From Maylandia zebra (Eukaryota; Chordata; Actinopteri; Cichliformes; Cichlidae), in the NCBI RefSeq assembly GCF_041146795.1, contig NC_135188.1:3271919-3335918 (forward strand): a stretch of DNA of 64,000 nucleotides, given 5' to 3'. The stretch's first letter is position 1. Each line of letters opens with the position of its first letter. Under the pieces are notes generated by a model, which made no database searches, had not been told where the DNA came from, and saw only the letters and a list, made by a program, of their open reading frames with translations. The position numbers and the translations under genes are program-made. Positions 21,730 to 33,892 of the stretch are shown here, one piece after another.

Positions 21730-24700
21730 TTACTTCTTGCTTTCTTTGACCAGTTGTTCCACTTCCTTCATGAGGCGCAGGCAGAGCTCATCCTGCCACG
21801 GCAGAGCAACACACTGAACCGCCACAGGTAGACCCTCGCCACCGGTCACTGCCTGAACACAAAAACACACTCCTGTCACTTAACGCTTGGCAGCTGGACA
21901 CACCACAGTCTCCTTCATCCACCTACTGACAAACTCTGAAACTACTAATACATTGTGTGTATATCTGCATGGCAACAAGGAATGTGACAATATTTCTAGT
22001 TACAATAGTCTGATACGTTTCATTTCTTGGTTTTGTGTATGGATGGGCCTTTTACATGTTGGTGTTAAAGAGTCTGTTTAATCATTATACCCACCACCAC
22101 CACACTGGACATCTCTAAGTACATAAATGCTCCCGGAACCATAATGTAAAGTCATGTAAAGGCAGCTGGTTTCCCTATCTCTTATACAGCATTTTCTTTA
22201 ATAAAATGCAAGAAAAAAAATGCTGGTTTCAATGTTCCCAGTCTAAGGGCTTTTTAACTTTAAACATATTGTCAAAGTTTTGGTCATCTGTTTGTTAATT
22301 TGTTGGTTATTTAGTGGAGATGCTTTTGAGTGCCCATTGTGGTTTCTCAATCCAACTATTAGAATAAACAACCAACACTGTGAAAACACTTAAAAAAATT
22401 CTCTTACCCAATCGGTAACATTCAGAATAAAATTACGTGCCTCACAAATGTTTCACATGATGTTACTTATCAGGGCTGCAATATAGAGCTGTTGCATTAA
22501 TTTAATTGCCATTTTGAAATACACAGAGGATTTGGGGAATGACATCAAGTAAAAGGTCCACTGATCTCTTACTGACACTATTGATTGGTCACCCATATTG
22601 GACATTTAACATTAGTGAAACAGGTCAACAGCTGTAAGTTCTATGGCATCATAACATTATCGTGGTCATCACAGTTCTATCCTGTTAAAGAAGCTCAGAA
22701 ATGACCTCACTTTTAGAAAACCTAAGAGCCCTAACTTCCACTAACAAGCCAGGCTGGTCCAGGACAGAAAGATGCAGGTGACTGAAACCCCCCCAGAAAT
22801 TTATTCTATAATAAATTCATCTATAGTTTAGGCTTCACATCCGTGTCTCCTGAGAGATTATACCTGCATGAAAACCTAGTCTTACAGTAGATCCAGCTCC
22901 ATATATTTCACCAGTCTTCCCTCACTGGTATGTTTCACTTACCTCTTTTAAAACCTTGTCAAATTTGTCGGGATAGTGCTCGAATTCCTCCTCATCCTCT
23001 GCAGTCACTGTAGAAACAGTGACTACACCGGCAGGAAAGTTTAGGAGATTGTAGACAAATGTGTAATTGGTATTGACTGAAAAAAAAAAAACATTGAATG
23101 ATGAAGAATACGGAAAGAGAATTCTTTCTTTAACCAATACAAATTTTGTTGCCATTTCATCAACTCATGATTTGGAAATTTTAATAAAAATGCATTCACA
23201 TTGCCATTTGTCTTAATGTTCTAATCTACATGTAATTCTCTTAACTGAGTAATCTCTATAGCAATGGTGGGCAATAAATTTTCCCAAGGGGCTACATGTG
23301 AAACTACAACTGCCTTGGAGGGCTGCACTAATAAGTGGAACTTTGTGAATCTTTAAACAAAACAGCTCTGGATGAATGTTGCTCTCCATCTGGCTTGAAA
23401 GAAATTGCAACTTTCCCATGAAAGCCTTCATCAAGTTGTACAAATGCCTTCTATTCAGCATCGCAGGGCTTTGGAATGTCTTTGCCTTTCTTATCACAAC
23501 ACCTCCCAGTGTATATTTCAATGCAAATGTAACAAAGTCAGCTCCAGTTCAAAATTTCAAAAATTTGTCCGTGTCAGGTTTGAACCACAGCAGAATGCTC
23601 TCCATAAACTTAGTACACCGCTCTCCTCGGGACTTCACTGAATACTAAGAGGGAATGTCTTGTAAAAACAAAAAGATCCCAAAATCAACACTACTTTCTG
23701 CATCATGTTTTTTTGTATGTCAGGTGACATCCTTCAGGGGTAACAGACTAGCATCTCTCAGAAATGGCTCTTCCAAAATAAATGACAGGAAAGCTGTAAT
23801 CTCTGGAACATGTACATTTTAGAAAACTAACAGTCACCTAAAAATATTTCTGATCTTATTTGTGACTTATGTTTAAAACTAAACATCTTATAGTTTACCT
23901 TGAGATTACAATTTGTTGAGAACAAAGTGACGCACAGACTATGCTGTTTTATTGTACTCAGTGTACCATACCTGAGGTTTTGCCACAGTATAAGAAGTTG
24001 TAGGCTGGTCCAATCACAGGACACAGCAGCACATCAATGTTGCAGCTCCTCCAATGTGCTATTGTCTCTTGAATGTAGTCCTAAAGAAAACACAGGAAAT
24101 CTCAATTTCTCCTTCAGACTTTCATATGTGACCATGCATCATCAGCTGACAGTACCTCAACAGCAGCATGTTGCTTCCACAGCTCTGGAACAGACCTAAG
24201 AATGAAGCAGAACGTTTGGATATAATTCCTAGCACATGGAAATGTAACAAAGAAACTGAGATTCAAGCACAAATGAACAATTTCACGAATACTTTCTCAC
24301 CCAACTCCACAAAGAGCACTCATTCTGGCAGAAGTGTGAGGAGACTGGGGTAAAAAAAAGTTTCATCAGAATAAACTGTCAAGATCAAACTGATGTATGA
24401 ATTCATATACATCTGTCAGAAGACGAAACAACGCACCACAGGTTTGAGGAAGAATGAAATTATTTTCTTCAACCACTTAGGAAGCCTGTATACAAAAATT
24501 TGTGGCTCCAGACAAGGGTCCACAGGTCCCCCCTCCCTAAAATTAAAAAAGGAATCCTTGGCACATGGGAAAGTAATCTGGTCAGAGAAATTACTGTAAT
24601 GGTTCCAAAAAGAAGCACAAGCCCATGTGCCCTATAGATAATGTCAGAATGGCGATGTTCACTGGTTAGCGCTGAAACAAAAATTACATTTCTAGCTATT

Positions 24701-27700
24701 AGATGATGTAAGTTAACAAGAACATATTAAGTAATTATTAAAAAAAAAAAAAAGATCCAACTCACAGTTTTTGTAGCAGGGTGGTAGTTCCATCTGCCAA
24801 TAAGCCCCTAAGCCACAGCTCAGGGACAATTTCATCCATCTTCAGTGGACAGTAAGGGACAAACTAAAGACATAAATAATATTAAAGACATATGGCTCAC
24901 ATAACACACTTGACCGCAATCAGTGTGTGTGGTGACGTCTTACTGTGTGTCCCGCCTGCTCTAGCAGAGCTTTGACCTCTCTGACGCCTCGGGCCATGCT
25001 TGGAGATGGATGCGTGTAGCCATCGCTTTCCAAATAACCGATCCTTAGAGGTTTGGAGCTTCTGTATATCTAAGGGTGAATCATTTTGAGAGATGAGATG
25101 GTGAGATAGCCTTTATTTGTCAGTTGCAGTATCAGTATATGTATGTGTGTGCATGTCCATAGTTCAGCTGAGACAATGTCCTTCGCCCTGCCAGGCTAAG
25201 TAAACAGCCAAAACAGCTGTGTAAACAGCTGGCGCCAAAGGGGTATCCGCATAAGTGATGGTGGTTTTTACTTTAGTGCGAACAGCTCATTTGAATTTCA
25301 AAGCAGTTCTACAGTCCAACACTGGTCTCTCAATCTCCCGTTGGAGAGCCGCGAGCTTCGCCATACTTGCGTTCTGTGATGTTGTCATTTCTTGTGCTCA
25401 AGGAGCCAATTCTGAGAACTCACGGCAGTGTGCCTTCCCGAGATGTCATCCAATTTGCGCCCAGAGATGTTATTCCGGGCTAGCCCTTCCGAGATGTATC
25501 CAGTCTGCAGTCAGAGATCTTATTCTGAGTATTCACAGCAGCCGTAGCCTCTCCAAGATCTTATCCGTGCTGACTCAATAAGACCATTTTGAGAAACTCA
25601 CGCCTCTCCCATCGTTCCAATCCCAGCGGGCAGCCTTGTGGGGGTTTGAACAGCCAGTTCCGCTTCCTTAATTCTTCGATAACTCAGGGCCAAGCCAGCT
25701 CCAATCAGCCAGAACCCTGTTACCATGGTTCCGAATAGGTAGATATCTTCAGCACTCAGGCTCACCCGAGCCCAAACTTCTCGTTGAGAAAGGGGTGTCA
25801 ATTGCATTCAGAGACCAGTTGATCCAATCCATAATTCCTCTTTTAGATTTTAGAGAACAGACTGTGAGAGAGTGTTCCAGGGAAAATACAAAAAAAACCA
25901 CGAGACTAGACAAGGACATAAGCAGGGAAGATAAGGGAGAGGAGAAAAAGTGCGCCCGCCTCCTCCGAGAGCCAAAGAAGAAAGGAAAAGATGGCCTTTA
26001 GTTAACTTGTTTTTAAATATAAATGTTAATGTATTGTTTATTCTAAGACATTAATACATTTAATAAGTGTGTTAAGACAATAAGCCATTTCATTAATTTA
26101 CAAGTTTGAACATTTAGTAACTATCTGGTCAAAGTCCAGTAAAATAATCCTGAACAGTCTTCATTTCACCTTCAACTTTCAGGTTAACCTCCTAGCACCT
26201 GGCGTCCACATATGTGGACATCACATTTTGGGTTGTGTAGACCAAAATACTACATACTACAAGGGCCTGATGTCCACTTACAAGGGTGTTATACTGCCAC
26301 TGTATGAGGCAATTACAAAAATTGTCATCAACAGACACACCTCCATGTTAAAAGGTAATGGTGGAACAGTGGGGTCCAAAGAAAACATGTGGTCACAAAG
26401 AAGTGCCTGCATGCACAGAGCCAGGCTGTCCACATCTCTTGCCATGGGTCCAGGAGATGACGACACTAGTTTAATATAAAACAAGAAGCAGTAAACCATA
26501 TTCCCAGACTGTGGAACATTACAGCAGTTATGTAACGTCACATTTTACTTTGTTTAGTAAGTAGATATGTCACTTACCTGTCTTTTGCCCTCGATAAATT
26601 GGACGAACTCCCTGTGAACTAATCATTACACAAAAGATGAGATAAAAGTTTTTCTCAGCAATGTATAATAATTTTCCAGGAAACTGACTGAATGAGACCC
26701 ACCTGAGCCGACCTGCAGTTGGTTTGAAACCACAGATTCCACAGAAGGATGCAGGAATACGGATACTGCCACCTATATCAGTGCCTATACCAAGCAGGGA
26801 GCCCCCTCCCCCGATGAGAGCCCCCTCCCCACCAGATGAACCTCCAGAGGTCTTCTGGGGGTTATGAGGGTTCACAGTCTGCCCGTAGATAGGATTACTG
26901 CAGTCATAGCTGAATGTGGCCAAAGACATATGGGTAATGAGTCCTTGCATATTATGCACACTTGTAATGGGCAAAGACAACTAAATAAGTGCACATAGTA
27001 TTTAAATGTACTCCAGATTTATGTCAATCTCTGATAAAAGATTTACCTCAAAAGACCTTGAGGCAAGTTGGTTTTCACAAAGGGAATAGCTCCTTGTTTC
27101 TTCAGGACTTGAACAAGCACACTGTCCTTTTCAGCGGGCTGGTCCAGGTTAATGACCACACCACAAGAACAGTCATGATTCTAGTGTTGGATTAAAACAA
27201 AGACAATAATTGTACATCAAATACCTGAGCTATGATGCTCGAGAATACTATACTCAGTCCTGTTTACACTGAGTAGGAGACGCTCTGTATCTCACTGTAC
27301 ATCTGTATAGTGACAATAAAAGCATTCTGTTCTATTCTATAACATACTTACTAATACTGATGGGTACAGAAGAGGATTAGGACCAACGAAAAAAAAGTGG
27401 GCACGTCTTTTTTTTTTCTACTTTTCTCAGAATTCTGGAAAAGAAGAAGAAAAAAGACGTGCCCACTTTTTTTTCGTTGGTCCTAATCCTCTTCCGTAGA
27501 TGGGAAATACCTTAAATGCAATATTTTCTTTGATGCTAACTGGAACTCCGTACAAGAGACCATCCTTGTTGGAGCCAACAGTTGTCAGCTGGTCCAAACT
27601 CTCCAGCAAAATTTCAGTGCAGCAGTTCAGCTTTTGGTTTACAGCCAGAGTCTGTTGGAAAGGAAACAAGCACAGACAGATTCAGACAAACATATCAATC

Positions 27701-29747
27701 TTTGTAAGCCCTCTGTGGAATATCAAAGTCTTTTTGGAAACTCAAATATTTCTTTGGCACATAAATCTGGTTTGCTTTCATAAATATGTCTATAAACCTT
27801 AACCGTAGCAAAGACATAAGTGTAAGTAATAAGAAATACCTAGTTAGCTGATAGTATACCTAAAGTAGAACACTGATACAAGACTGGAAAATGAAATTGA
27901 TTATTTAGTGTAGACATTATCTTTTGCTCTATTTTATCCATTATGTAAGCTCTGTGTTATGTTAGGTCAGGGGTGGGCAACTCCAGGTCTCGAGGGCAGG
28001 TGTCCGGCAGGTTTCAGATCTCACCCTGGGTCAACACACCTGAATCACATGATTAGTTCAATACCAGGCCTCTGGAGAACTACAAGACATTTTGAGGAAG
28101 TCATTTAGCCTCTTGAATCAGCTGTGTTGGATCAAGGACACATCTAAAACCTGCAGGACACCGACCCTCGAGGCCTGGAGTCGCCCACTCCTGTGTTAGG
28201 CAGTGAACCTTTGCGTCATGCTGAACACTGAACTTTTTCCATGTAAGAGTAAAACACATCCTCAGGGGTAAGTGAGCCTTCCTTCAGTTGCTTTGTCACT
28301 TCAGATAAAGACAGGCCAAGGATGAAAGAAGAGTCAGTGGTTGGATGCTAGAAGACACACAAAGAACCATGTCAGAAAAAAGCTGCAACAAAGAACTAAA
28401 ACGGTATGGATCTACAGAATCAAGATTCTTTATTTGCCAGTGTTGCATCTCCCTACCAAATTGAATAAAAGACAGCTTGCTAATGATGAAATAAACAGCA
28501 ATGAAGACGTATAGAAGGAAAAACCCATCGTAAATTGTGTAGACAACAATGTGAATAGAACCAGAACAGGCTCAAGAAAACTGAGCACTGACTTTTGTAT
28601 GGACCTATCAGAGGGATGAATTGCTCAAAAGCATTTTGAGTAACTCACTGCATTTAGGCATGGAAGCATGTTCAAGATGACCTGCTCAGATTCATCAAAA
28701 TTGTGAAGAAACGTGATTTATGTGACTAAACGTGGCATGACTGTCAGTGCCAGATGTTCCGATCTCAGTATTTTAAACGCTACTGATCTACTGAAGTTTT
28801 GAAAATGCCTTGTTGATGTTGATATACATATACTCAAAAGTTTAGTGGCTTCTCGACAAGAACATCGACAGGCTCCTGTATTTCTTATTATGCTTATAAA
28901 TCACATCACGGGCAGAAAAGTAGCTTCTGCAAGGGTTTCCTTAGAATAACAGAAAAACCATATTTACTTCTAAAGAAAAAAACAAATACCTGATTGTATT
29001 CGTTTTCGGATGGCTGCTTTGCTACATTAGTGCAAGATTATGCACTAATGTAACAAAGTTCAAATCTTCTTCTTGGTGTTATTGAGTTCACTGTACTCTT
29101 CTTCTGATTCTGGTCTCTAAATTCACCAGAATCTAATCAAATAGAGGACCTTTATAGTGTGTTGGAATAGGAGATTTGCATTATGGATGTACAGCCAACA
29201 ACTCACCAAAACTGTATTATGTTTTTGTGTCAATTTGGATCAAAACTCTAAGAAAACAACTAGTTGAATCTCTGCCAGGAAGAATTTGGGGGGTGGCTTT
29301 AAAAGAAAAGGCAATCTAATCCAGTAATAGCAAGGTGTCTCAAATAACTTCTCCACAGAGTGTAAATGCAAAAGACAATCTAGAAATAGCAGTAGGTTAT
29401 TATCGCTGTGTTTGTTGGCTAAGTTTATTTTTTTTTGCTCAAGGTAAGCCTGCTGACAACAAAAGCTGTCAGTGATCTGATAAATTATGTCAGGTTCGAA
29501 CTAAAAGCAGAAAATTCAATGTTAAACTTTCCCCAAAAAAACTCCTAAATTAAGGCTGAACTCTCACCAACTCTTTGTATCGGAGCACCGCCTGCTCTCC
29601 CCGCTGCAAGCTCTCATCTCTCCTGTTTTTGGCTCTCCTGATCTTTTCCTCTGCCTTTCGATGGCTGCTGATCTTTTTCACCAACACAACCACAGATCCC
29701 ACTGCACAGACAACACCAGTGAGCAGAGCCGCCCTCTGACTGTCCAT
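21730..29747 (-). CDS. faah: FAAH copy C, fatty-acid amide hydrolase 1, 15 exons, intact
   Basis: Third tandem FAAH. Coding exons 5'->3': 29568-29747, 28234-28347, 27511-27651, 27047-27180, 26703-26909, 26578-26618, 26341-26465, 24944-25069, 24766-24863, 24437-24536, 24301-24344, 24156-24195, 23972-24080, 22943-23076, 21730-21852. They total 1716 nt (571 aa). Exon 14 is 12 nt shorter than in the other copies, an in-frame loss of four codons (EHYPDKFDKVLKE where A has [17 protein letters not shown]). The exon 10 donor is GTGCGT, weaker than the GTGAGT of A and B. The triad loops are unchanged. The N-terminal helix reads RAALLTGVVCAVGSVVVLV. Introns 2, 3 and 7 hold MITEs and a repeat, described separately. 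An upstream in-frame ATG at 29792 would add 15 residues. Confidence 0.92.
23265..23650. repeat. Degenerate repeat in FAAH C intron 13
   Basis: Begins AATGGTGGGCAATAAATTTT and GGAGGGCTGCAC, reminiscent of hAT termini, with a minus-strand frame (23213-23521) lacking a recognisable domain. Absent from A and B. Confidence 0.3.
25085..25990 (-). repeat. Unclassified repeat in FAAH C intron 7 (family R1)
   Basis: On the minus strand it ends TGACAAATAAAGGCTATCTC, a non-LTR-like tail. A related copy is in intron 14 of copy D; both share CTCAATCTCCCGTTGGAGAG and GCCCTGCCAGGCTAAGTAAA. The minus strand has a short frame (25598-25807) with one hydrophobic segment (TMVTGFWLIGAGLAL); family not recognised. 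Confidence 0.5.
27250..27345 (+). repeat. Short LINE/SINE 3' tail in FAAH C intron 3
   Basis: CACTGTACATCTGTATAGTG then ACAATAAAAGCATTCTGTTC and TCTATTCTAT, the usual tail of a teleost retroposon. Confidence 0.5.
27365..27498. mobile_element. Palindromic 134-bp MITE in FAAH C intron 3
   Basis: Almost the whole element is one inverted repeat: TACAGAAGAGGATTAGGACC on the left and its complement ending TTCCGTA on the right, with CAGAATTCTG at the centre. Flanked by a 6-bp duplication GATGGG (27359-27364 and 27499-27504). The other copies have an empty site (ACTGATGGGAAATAC). Confidence 0.85.
27968..28193. mobile_element. hAT-type MITE, 226 bp, in FAAH C intron 2
   Basis: Terminal inverted repeats CAGGGGTGGGCAACTCCAGG and the complement ending GCCCACTCCTG. 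An 8-bp target duplication TGTTAGGT/TGTTAGGC flanks it (27960-27967, 28194-28201), which is diagnostic of hAT. Confidence 0.85.
29110..29300 (+). repeat. Old repeat in FAAH C intron 1, shared with D
   Basis: AATTCACCAGAATC, GGAATAGGAGATTTGCAT and GTGTCAATTTGGATC follow the same order as 42545-42690 in intron 1 of copy D. Probably an ancestral insertion kept after the C/D duplication. Confidence 0.45.
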
Positions 29748-29849
29748 CTTCACTCCCTTGAGAAAATCCTGGATGTTCTGCAAGGCTTGCATCTTTGTCC
29801 TGTCACCGCAACTCCAGTTTTAAACGGCACAGGTCAGCCTTAGTCAGGC

Positions 29850-30640
29850 TTAAGTATGCTAATCAAGAGGGCGCTGTTGTGCCTAAATCGTTGTCAGGGA
29901 CCAAGCAGTAAAGCATAAAGGACACAGCTGTTTTAATTCAAAAAGGGGGTTTTATTGACCCAAAAACATGAAGATATATTTAACAAAGCCAAAACTTAAA
30001 CAGGAAGACCAATAAAAGAGGTCAACTCAATAGACTAAACTCAAGATAATAATTAACAAAACCTCAAACAAACATAAGATAAACTGACCTGCTGAAATGG
30101 GGGAACTTAAACACTGGTTTAGCTAAACCAAATGACACACACGGGGAAAATAAAATGGCTGCCATATAACCAACTAATACAAGTCAATTAAACAAACATG
30201 AAACACCCCCCAGGCAATGAAGCATGTGGTGCTATCCAATTAGGCTGTGAGTGGTACTTCAGGTCTCCCAGCCCTTTGCCACACCTTTTGCCAGACATAA
30301 ACACACCAGCAATGTTTTGGTTCTATAACATTTTTCTATTATTACTTTATTATGAATTATAGGTGCAAGAGTTTTAGAGTGTGGATAATTAAATAATAGA
30401 TCAATGTAATAGCAAATTGTGCCTTGTTCTCAGATTCACAGCAAGTGGAGAGTGATAGATGAGATCAGGAGATGGAAGGAGGAAGAGAGGCAAGAATGAT
30501 TCACAGGCAGAGAAAAGTTTGTTTCTCACAGTTTTGTTCCCTTATGGTTTCAAGCACTGTCACTAATCTTTGCATTTTATTATTATCTCATAACACTTGT
30601 TTAATCAGCTACCATCTCTCCTATGGACTTTTTAATGTCT
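29850..30640. other. Spacer upstream of FAAH C
   Basis: AT-rich, no gene. 29900-30290 has a GC-poor block with GGGGGTTTTATTGACCC that may be part of an unrecognised repeat. The start of the stretch should contain the promoter of copy C. Confidence 0.35.
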
Positions 30641-30644
30641 ACAG

Positions 30645-30721
30645 CAGGAGTGGGCGACTCCAGGCCTCGAGGGTCGGTGTCCTGCAGGTTTTAGATGTGT
30701 CATTGATCCAACACAGCTGAT
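30645..30721. mobile_element. Partial hAT MITE, same family as 27968-28193
   Basis: AGGAGTGGGCGACTCCAGGC, then GTGTCCTGCAGGTTTTAGAT, matches one end of the copy C MITE in the opposite sense; it breaks off at CAACACAGCTGATC where another element begins. Confidence 0.7.
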
Positions 30722-32157
30722 CAGGGCTGGACTGGGACAAAAAATCAGCCCGGGCATTTTGACTAGTTACCGGCCCACCATGGTATTATAGGAAAAGCCA
30801 TAAAGCCTTTATAATAAACTTAAACCTACACCATCCTCCCTATTCTGGTATTCTAAACAGTACTTAGCAAAACTATAAAACAACCTAATTTATAATTACA
30901 TATACCTCACTAATAGGGTTGCCACCTCCCAGCAAAAAAAGAAAAGAAAGAAAAATAGGAAACCACTCCCCCACCCTCTGCCTCAAGATGCTTTACTGAC
31001 AAAACCGATTTTAATTTAATGCACGTATAAAACAAATGCACAGACATCTATTATTTTTCTCCAGTAATTAAATAGATTTAACATCTTTCTTCAACAGAAT
31101 TGCAGACTGCACAGATGGTATCTTAACAAAGGAAAGAATACCATAACTTACTAGGGCATATACTAGACTTAATATTTACTGAATACAATAATGGATTTCT
31201 ATACATTTTACATCAGATAAAAAGTTTGGTTGTAAGATTCAGATAATTATTTATTAAAATGTAGACATCATGACCAGCAGGTTTACAGCTGTGGCTCCAG
31301 CAAACATCAGCTGATACTAGAAATTAATATTAAATAAATTCTAACAACAGCTGATCAAGCTTAAACGTGCTGCTGCTGTTTACCGCGACATCCGCTGGTT
31401 TCCTCTTTCTGGCGCAAAGTGGGCGATAAATAAACAAGAGAGAAAAGCCGATCAGCTGATCATTGATCAGTTTCATGATTGAAGTAGAAACAGGAGAGGG
31501 AGGGGGGAGAATGAAAGAAGAAGAGGCAGCTGTGCAGCAAAGACAGAATAAATCCAGCTTTGTGTCTTTTTCATTGTAGCTGAAGTCCGGGACAAACTGT
31601 TCCTTTTCACCTCAATACCAAACGCTTGATATTTTCTCTGAATACGAGACGATTCCGTTTTTTACGGGACGGTTGGCAACTCTAATAATTAGCCTTATGA
31701 ACAAAATAAAGTTCAACATCAGTAACATAGCACCCACCCAGCTGTATAGAAACTCTGTCATGCTAGCTAGTACGCAGTACGGAAAAGTCAACACAACGAA
31801 AATAAACTCCACCTAAACTTGGTTCATATCTGACCCAGAGAGACTGCAGGTTATAACTTCTTACCTGAAGTTCAGTTCACCTGACACTCGGACCAGCAGC
31901 CGCTTCGGGTCTCTCCTCTTGCCTCCCTTTTCCTTCATCCACCTGCTGGCTTTCACCACTTGCTAATGTTATTGAATCTGTGGAAGCTCTGCGATAGCCA
32001 CCACACGAAGTAACGAATAACAAGCCTATTTAAATCCCAGTACCGAGTAACGCCTTCCTGGTTTTGGCATAATAACTAGTTACCGTGCTCGTTACCACAA
32101 TAATAACGTAGTTACTGTAACGCGTTACTTAATAACGCATTAGTCCCAACACTGCTC
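30722..32157. mobile_element. hAT-like composite
   Basis: The left end CAGGGCTGGACTGGGACAAA and the right end, read in reverse CAGTGTTGGGACTAATGCG, are both frequent hAT termini of teleosts, but of different families, so this is probably two nested or truncated elements. No transposase frame seen. Confidence 0.45.
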
Positions 32158-32322
32158 ACCACATATCCAAACCAACATCATGACCAGCAGCTTTACAGCT
32201 GTGGCTCCAGCAAACATCAGCTGATACTAGTAATTAATATTAAATAAATTCTAACAACAGCTGATCAAGCTTAAACGTGCTGCTGTTGTTTAGTGCGACC
32301 TCTTTCTGGTGCAAAGTGGGCC
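31265..32322. repeat. Direct repeat pair, about 150-165 bp, 0.9 kb apart
   Basis: 31265-31431 and 32175-32322 match closely (ATCATGACCAGCAG through CAAAGTGGGC), the second lacking about 15 bp (CATCCGCTGGT region). One unit lies inside, the other just outside, the hAT-like composite. Confidence 0.75.
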
Positions 32323-32323
32323 A

Positions 32324-32523
32324 GCCTGGTTCTGCCGGAGGTTTCTTCCTGTTAAAAGGGAGTTTTCCTTCCCACTGTCGCCAAAGTGCTTGCTCACAGG
32401 GGGTCATATGATTGTTGGGTTTTTCTCTGTATCTACTGTACAATATAAAGCACCTCGAGGTGACTGTTGTTGTGATTTGGAGCTATATAAATAAAATTGA
32501 ATTGAAAATTGAATTGAATTGAA
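32324..32523 (+). repeat. L2-type LINE 3' tail, truncated
   Basis: GGTTCTGCCGGAGGTTTCTT, CACTGTCGCCAAAGTGC and GCTATATAAATAAAATTGAA match the 3' end of the LINE at 44974-46712. Confidence 0.8.
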
Positions 32524-33100
32524 AAATGTTTATAGAGGTCATACTTTTATCAAGGGGTATACATTTGTCATGACTGACTTGAGTAGCTGAGTAAGTTAAA
32601 GGGTTGCTAGATCAAGACTAGCAACCCTAAAACGGAGAAACCTTTATTATCTAGCGTGCATCAAGACTTAAAACATGGAGCAGTTGAGTCAGTTTTAATT
32701 CTCACATGTTTAAACTGCCTTGCTCACTACTGCTCAGGTTACCTGTTGGGAAGTTTTGAACAAAAAGCCTGTCTTCTAAAAGCTATATGGAAGTTCTGGA
32801 AGTTTTTTTTTCAATAATATCAATAATACATGAGTTCAAAATACAGTCGTGGAATGTGGAAGCTGCTCTCTTCTGTTGTTTTTTTGGCTACATTATTACA
32901 TGCTGTAAATTCAATTCCAAAAAATTGAAAAAGTTCTACATTTTGTTTGTACATTTTTTTTTTTACTGAAGCTCACTTGATAATTACAACAAAGTGACAA
33001 CAAAGCCCAAAACTCGTGACAACCAATCCTATATAAGGGTTTCAATCATCAACAATGCATGCAAGTGAAACAGTGTGACAACCAACCCCAGTCAACCCTA
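32524..33100. other. AT-rich spacer
   Basis: No gene or recognisable repeat seen. Confidence 0.4.
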
Positions 33101-33104
33101 CTGG

Positions 33105-33419
33105 CAGTGCAGAGGATGCTCAACCCTTTGACACATTTAAATAGCATTTATGGGGAAAACTCAAGTGATAGGTTTGTAGCTTGAACCTATTCGCTGGAAC
33201 GTTGAGGACAATATAATTACACAGCAAGCAAGACACGAAGTAGGCAAAGTTCTTCATGTTTCTCGTGCATGGGAGAGAACCGGACAAACGCCGTTCCTTC
33301 GCTTGACCCCAGTTGCTCTCGTCCGTTCTCCCGTAACACTGCTCTTTTATTGAGGTTACATGAATATGCATAGGTTCATGAACATATGACGTCTACATAC
33401 ACACAAAGAGTACCTTGCC

Positions 33420-33488
<69 letters not shown>

Positions 33489-33830
33489 TCTGTGTGAGGT
33501 CAAGATGTGACCCTGTGAAGACTCCCCAAAGCTGGTGCCAGGAGTCTAGCGGGTCCATCTGAACAAAAGGCTCTTATACTTAATGAGATATACGTGTGTT
33601 TGCCATATATCAACAAGAGAAGATACGACCTCTCCTAGGAGGTGTGTGATCTTATGCCAGAACACTCTGTAGAGGAGTGAACGCACTCCCCTCTTCATGC
33701 TACACAGAGTTGTTACAGACCTCCTAGGATGAGACATTCTTTCAATCTACAAATGATTATACACCTCTAAGCATATATGGTTAAATATTTCTAAGCATAA
33801 TTGGCAATCAACAATACAAAACCTAACATC
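33105..33830 (-). repeat. LTR-like fossil downstream of FAAH D, minus strand
   Basis: On the minus strand it starts TGTTAGGTTTTGTATTG, contains ATATTTAACCATATATGC, an (AC)n run and CCTCAATAAAAGAGC. The same order (ATATTTAACCATGTATGC, (AC)n, AAAATAAAG) is seen at 42020-42530 on the plus strand. Broken; ends approximate. Confidence 0.5.
33422..33487. repeat. (GT)n microsatellite
   Basis: About 33 uninterrupted GT units inside the LTR-like fossil. Confidence 0.98.
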
Positions 33831-33892
33831 AAGTTAACGTGTCTCCTCTGAAGTCTGCAGTCTTTCATGTGAGACTCAGAATGAAAGCAGCT

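Noticed and set aside
26570-26980. 136-codon frame running through FAAH C exons 5 and 6
   Set aside because: It is exon 5 and exon 6 plus the short intron between them read through; the exons are annotated separately with GT/AG limits.
33376-33558. Frame encoding (TH)n
   Set aside because: Product of the GT microsatellite.
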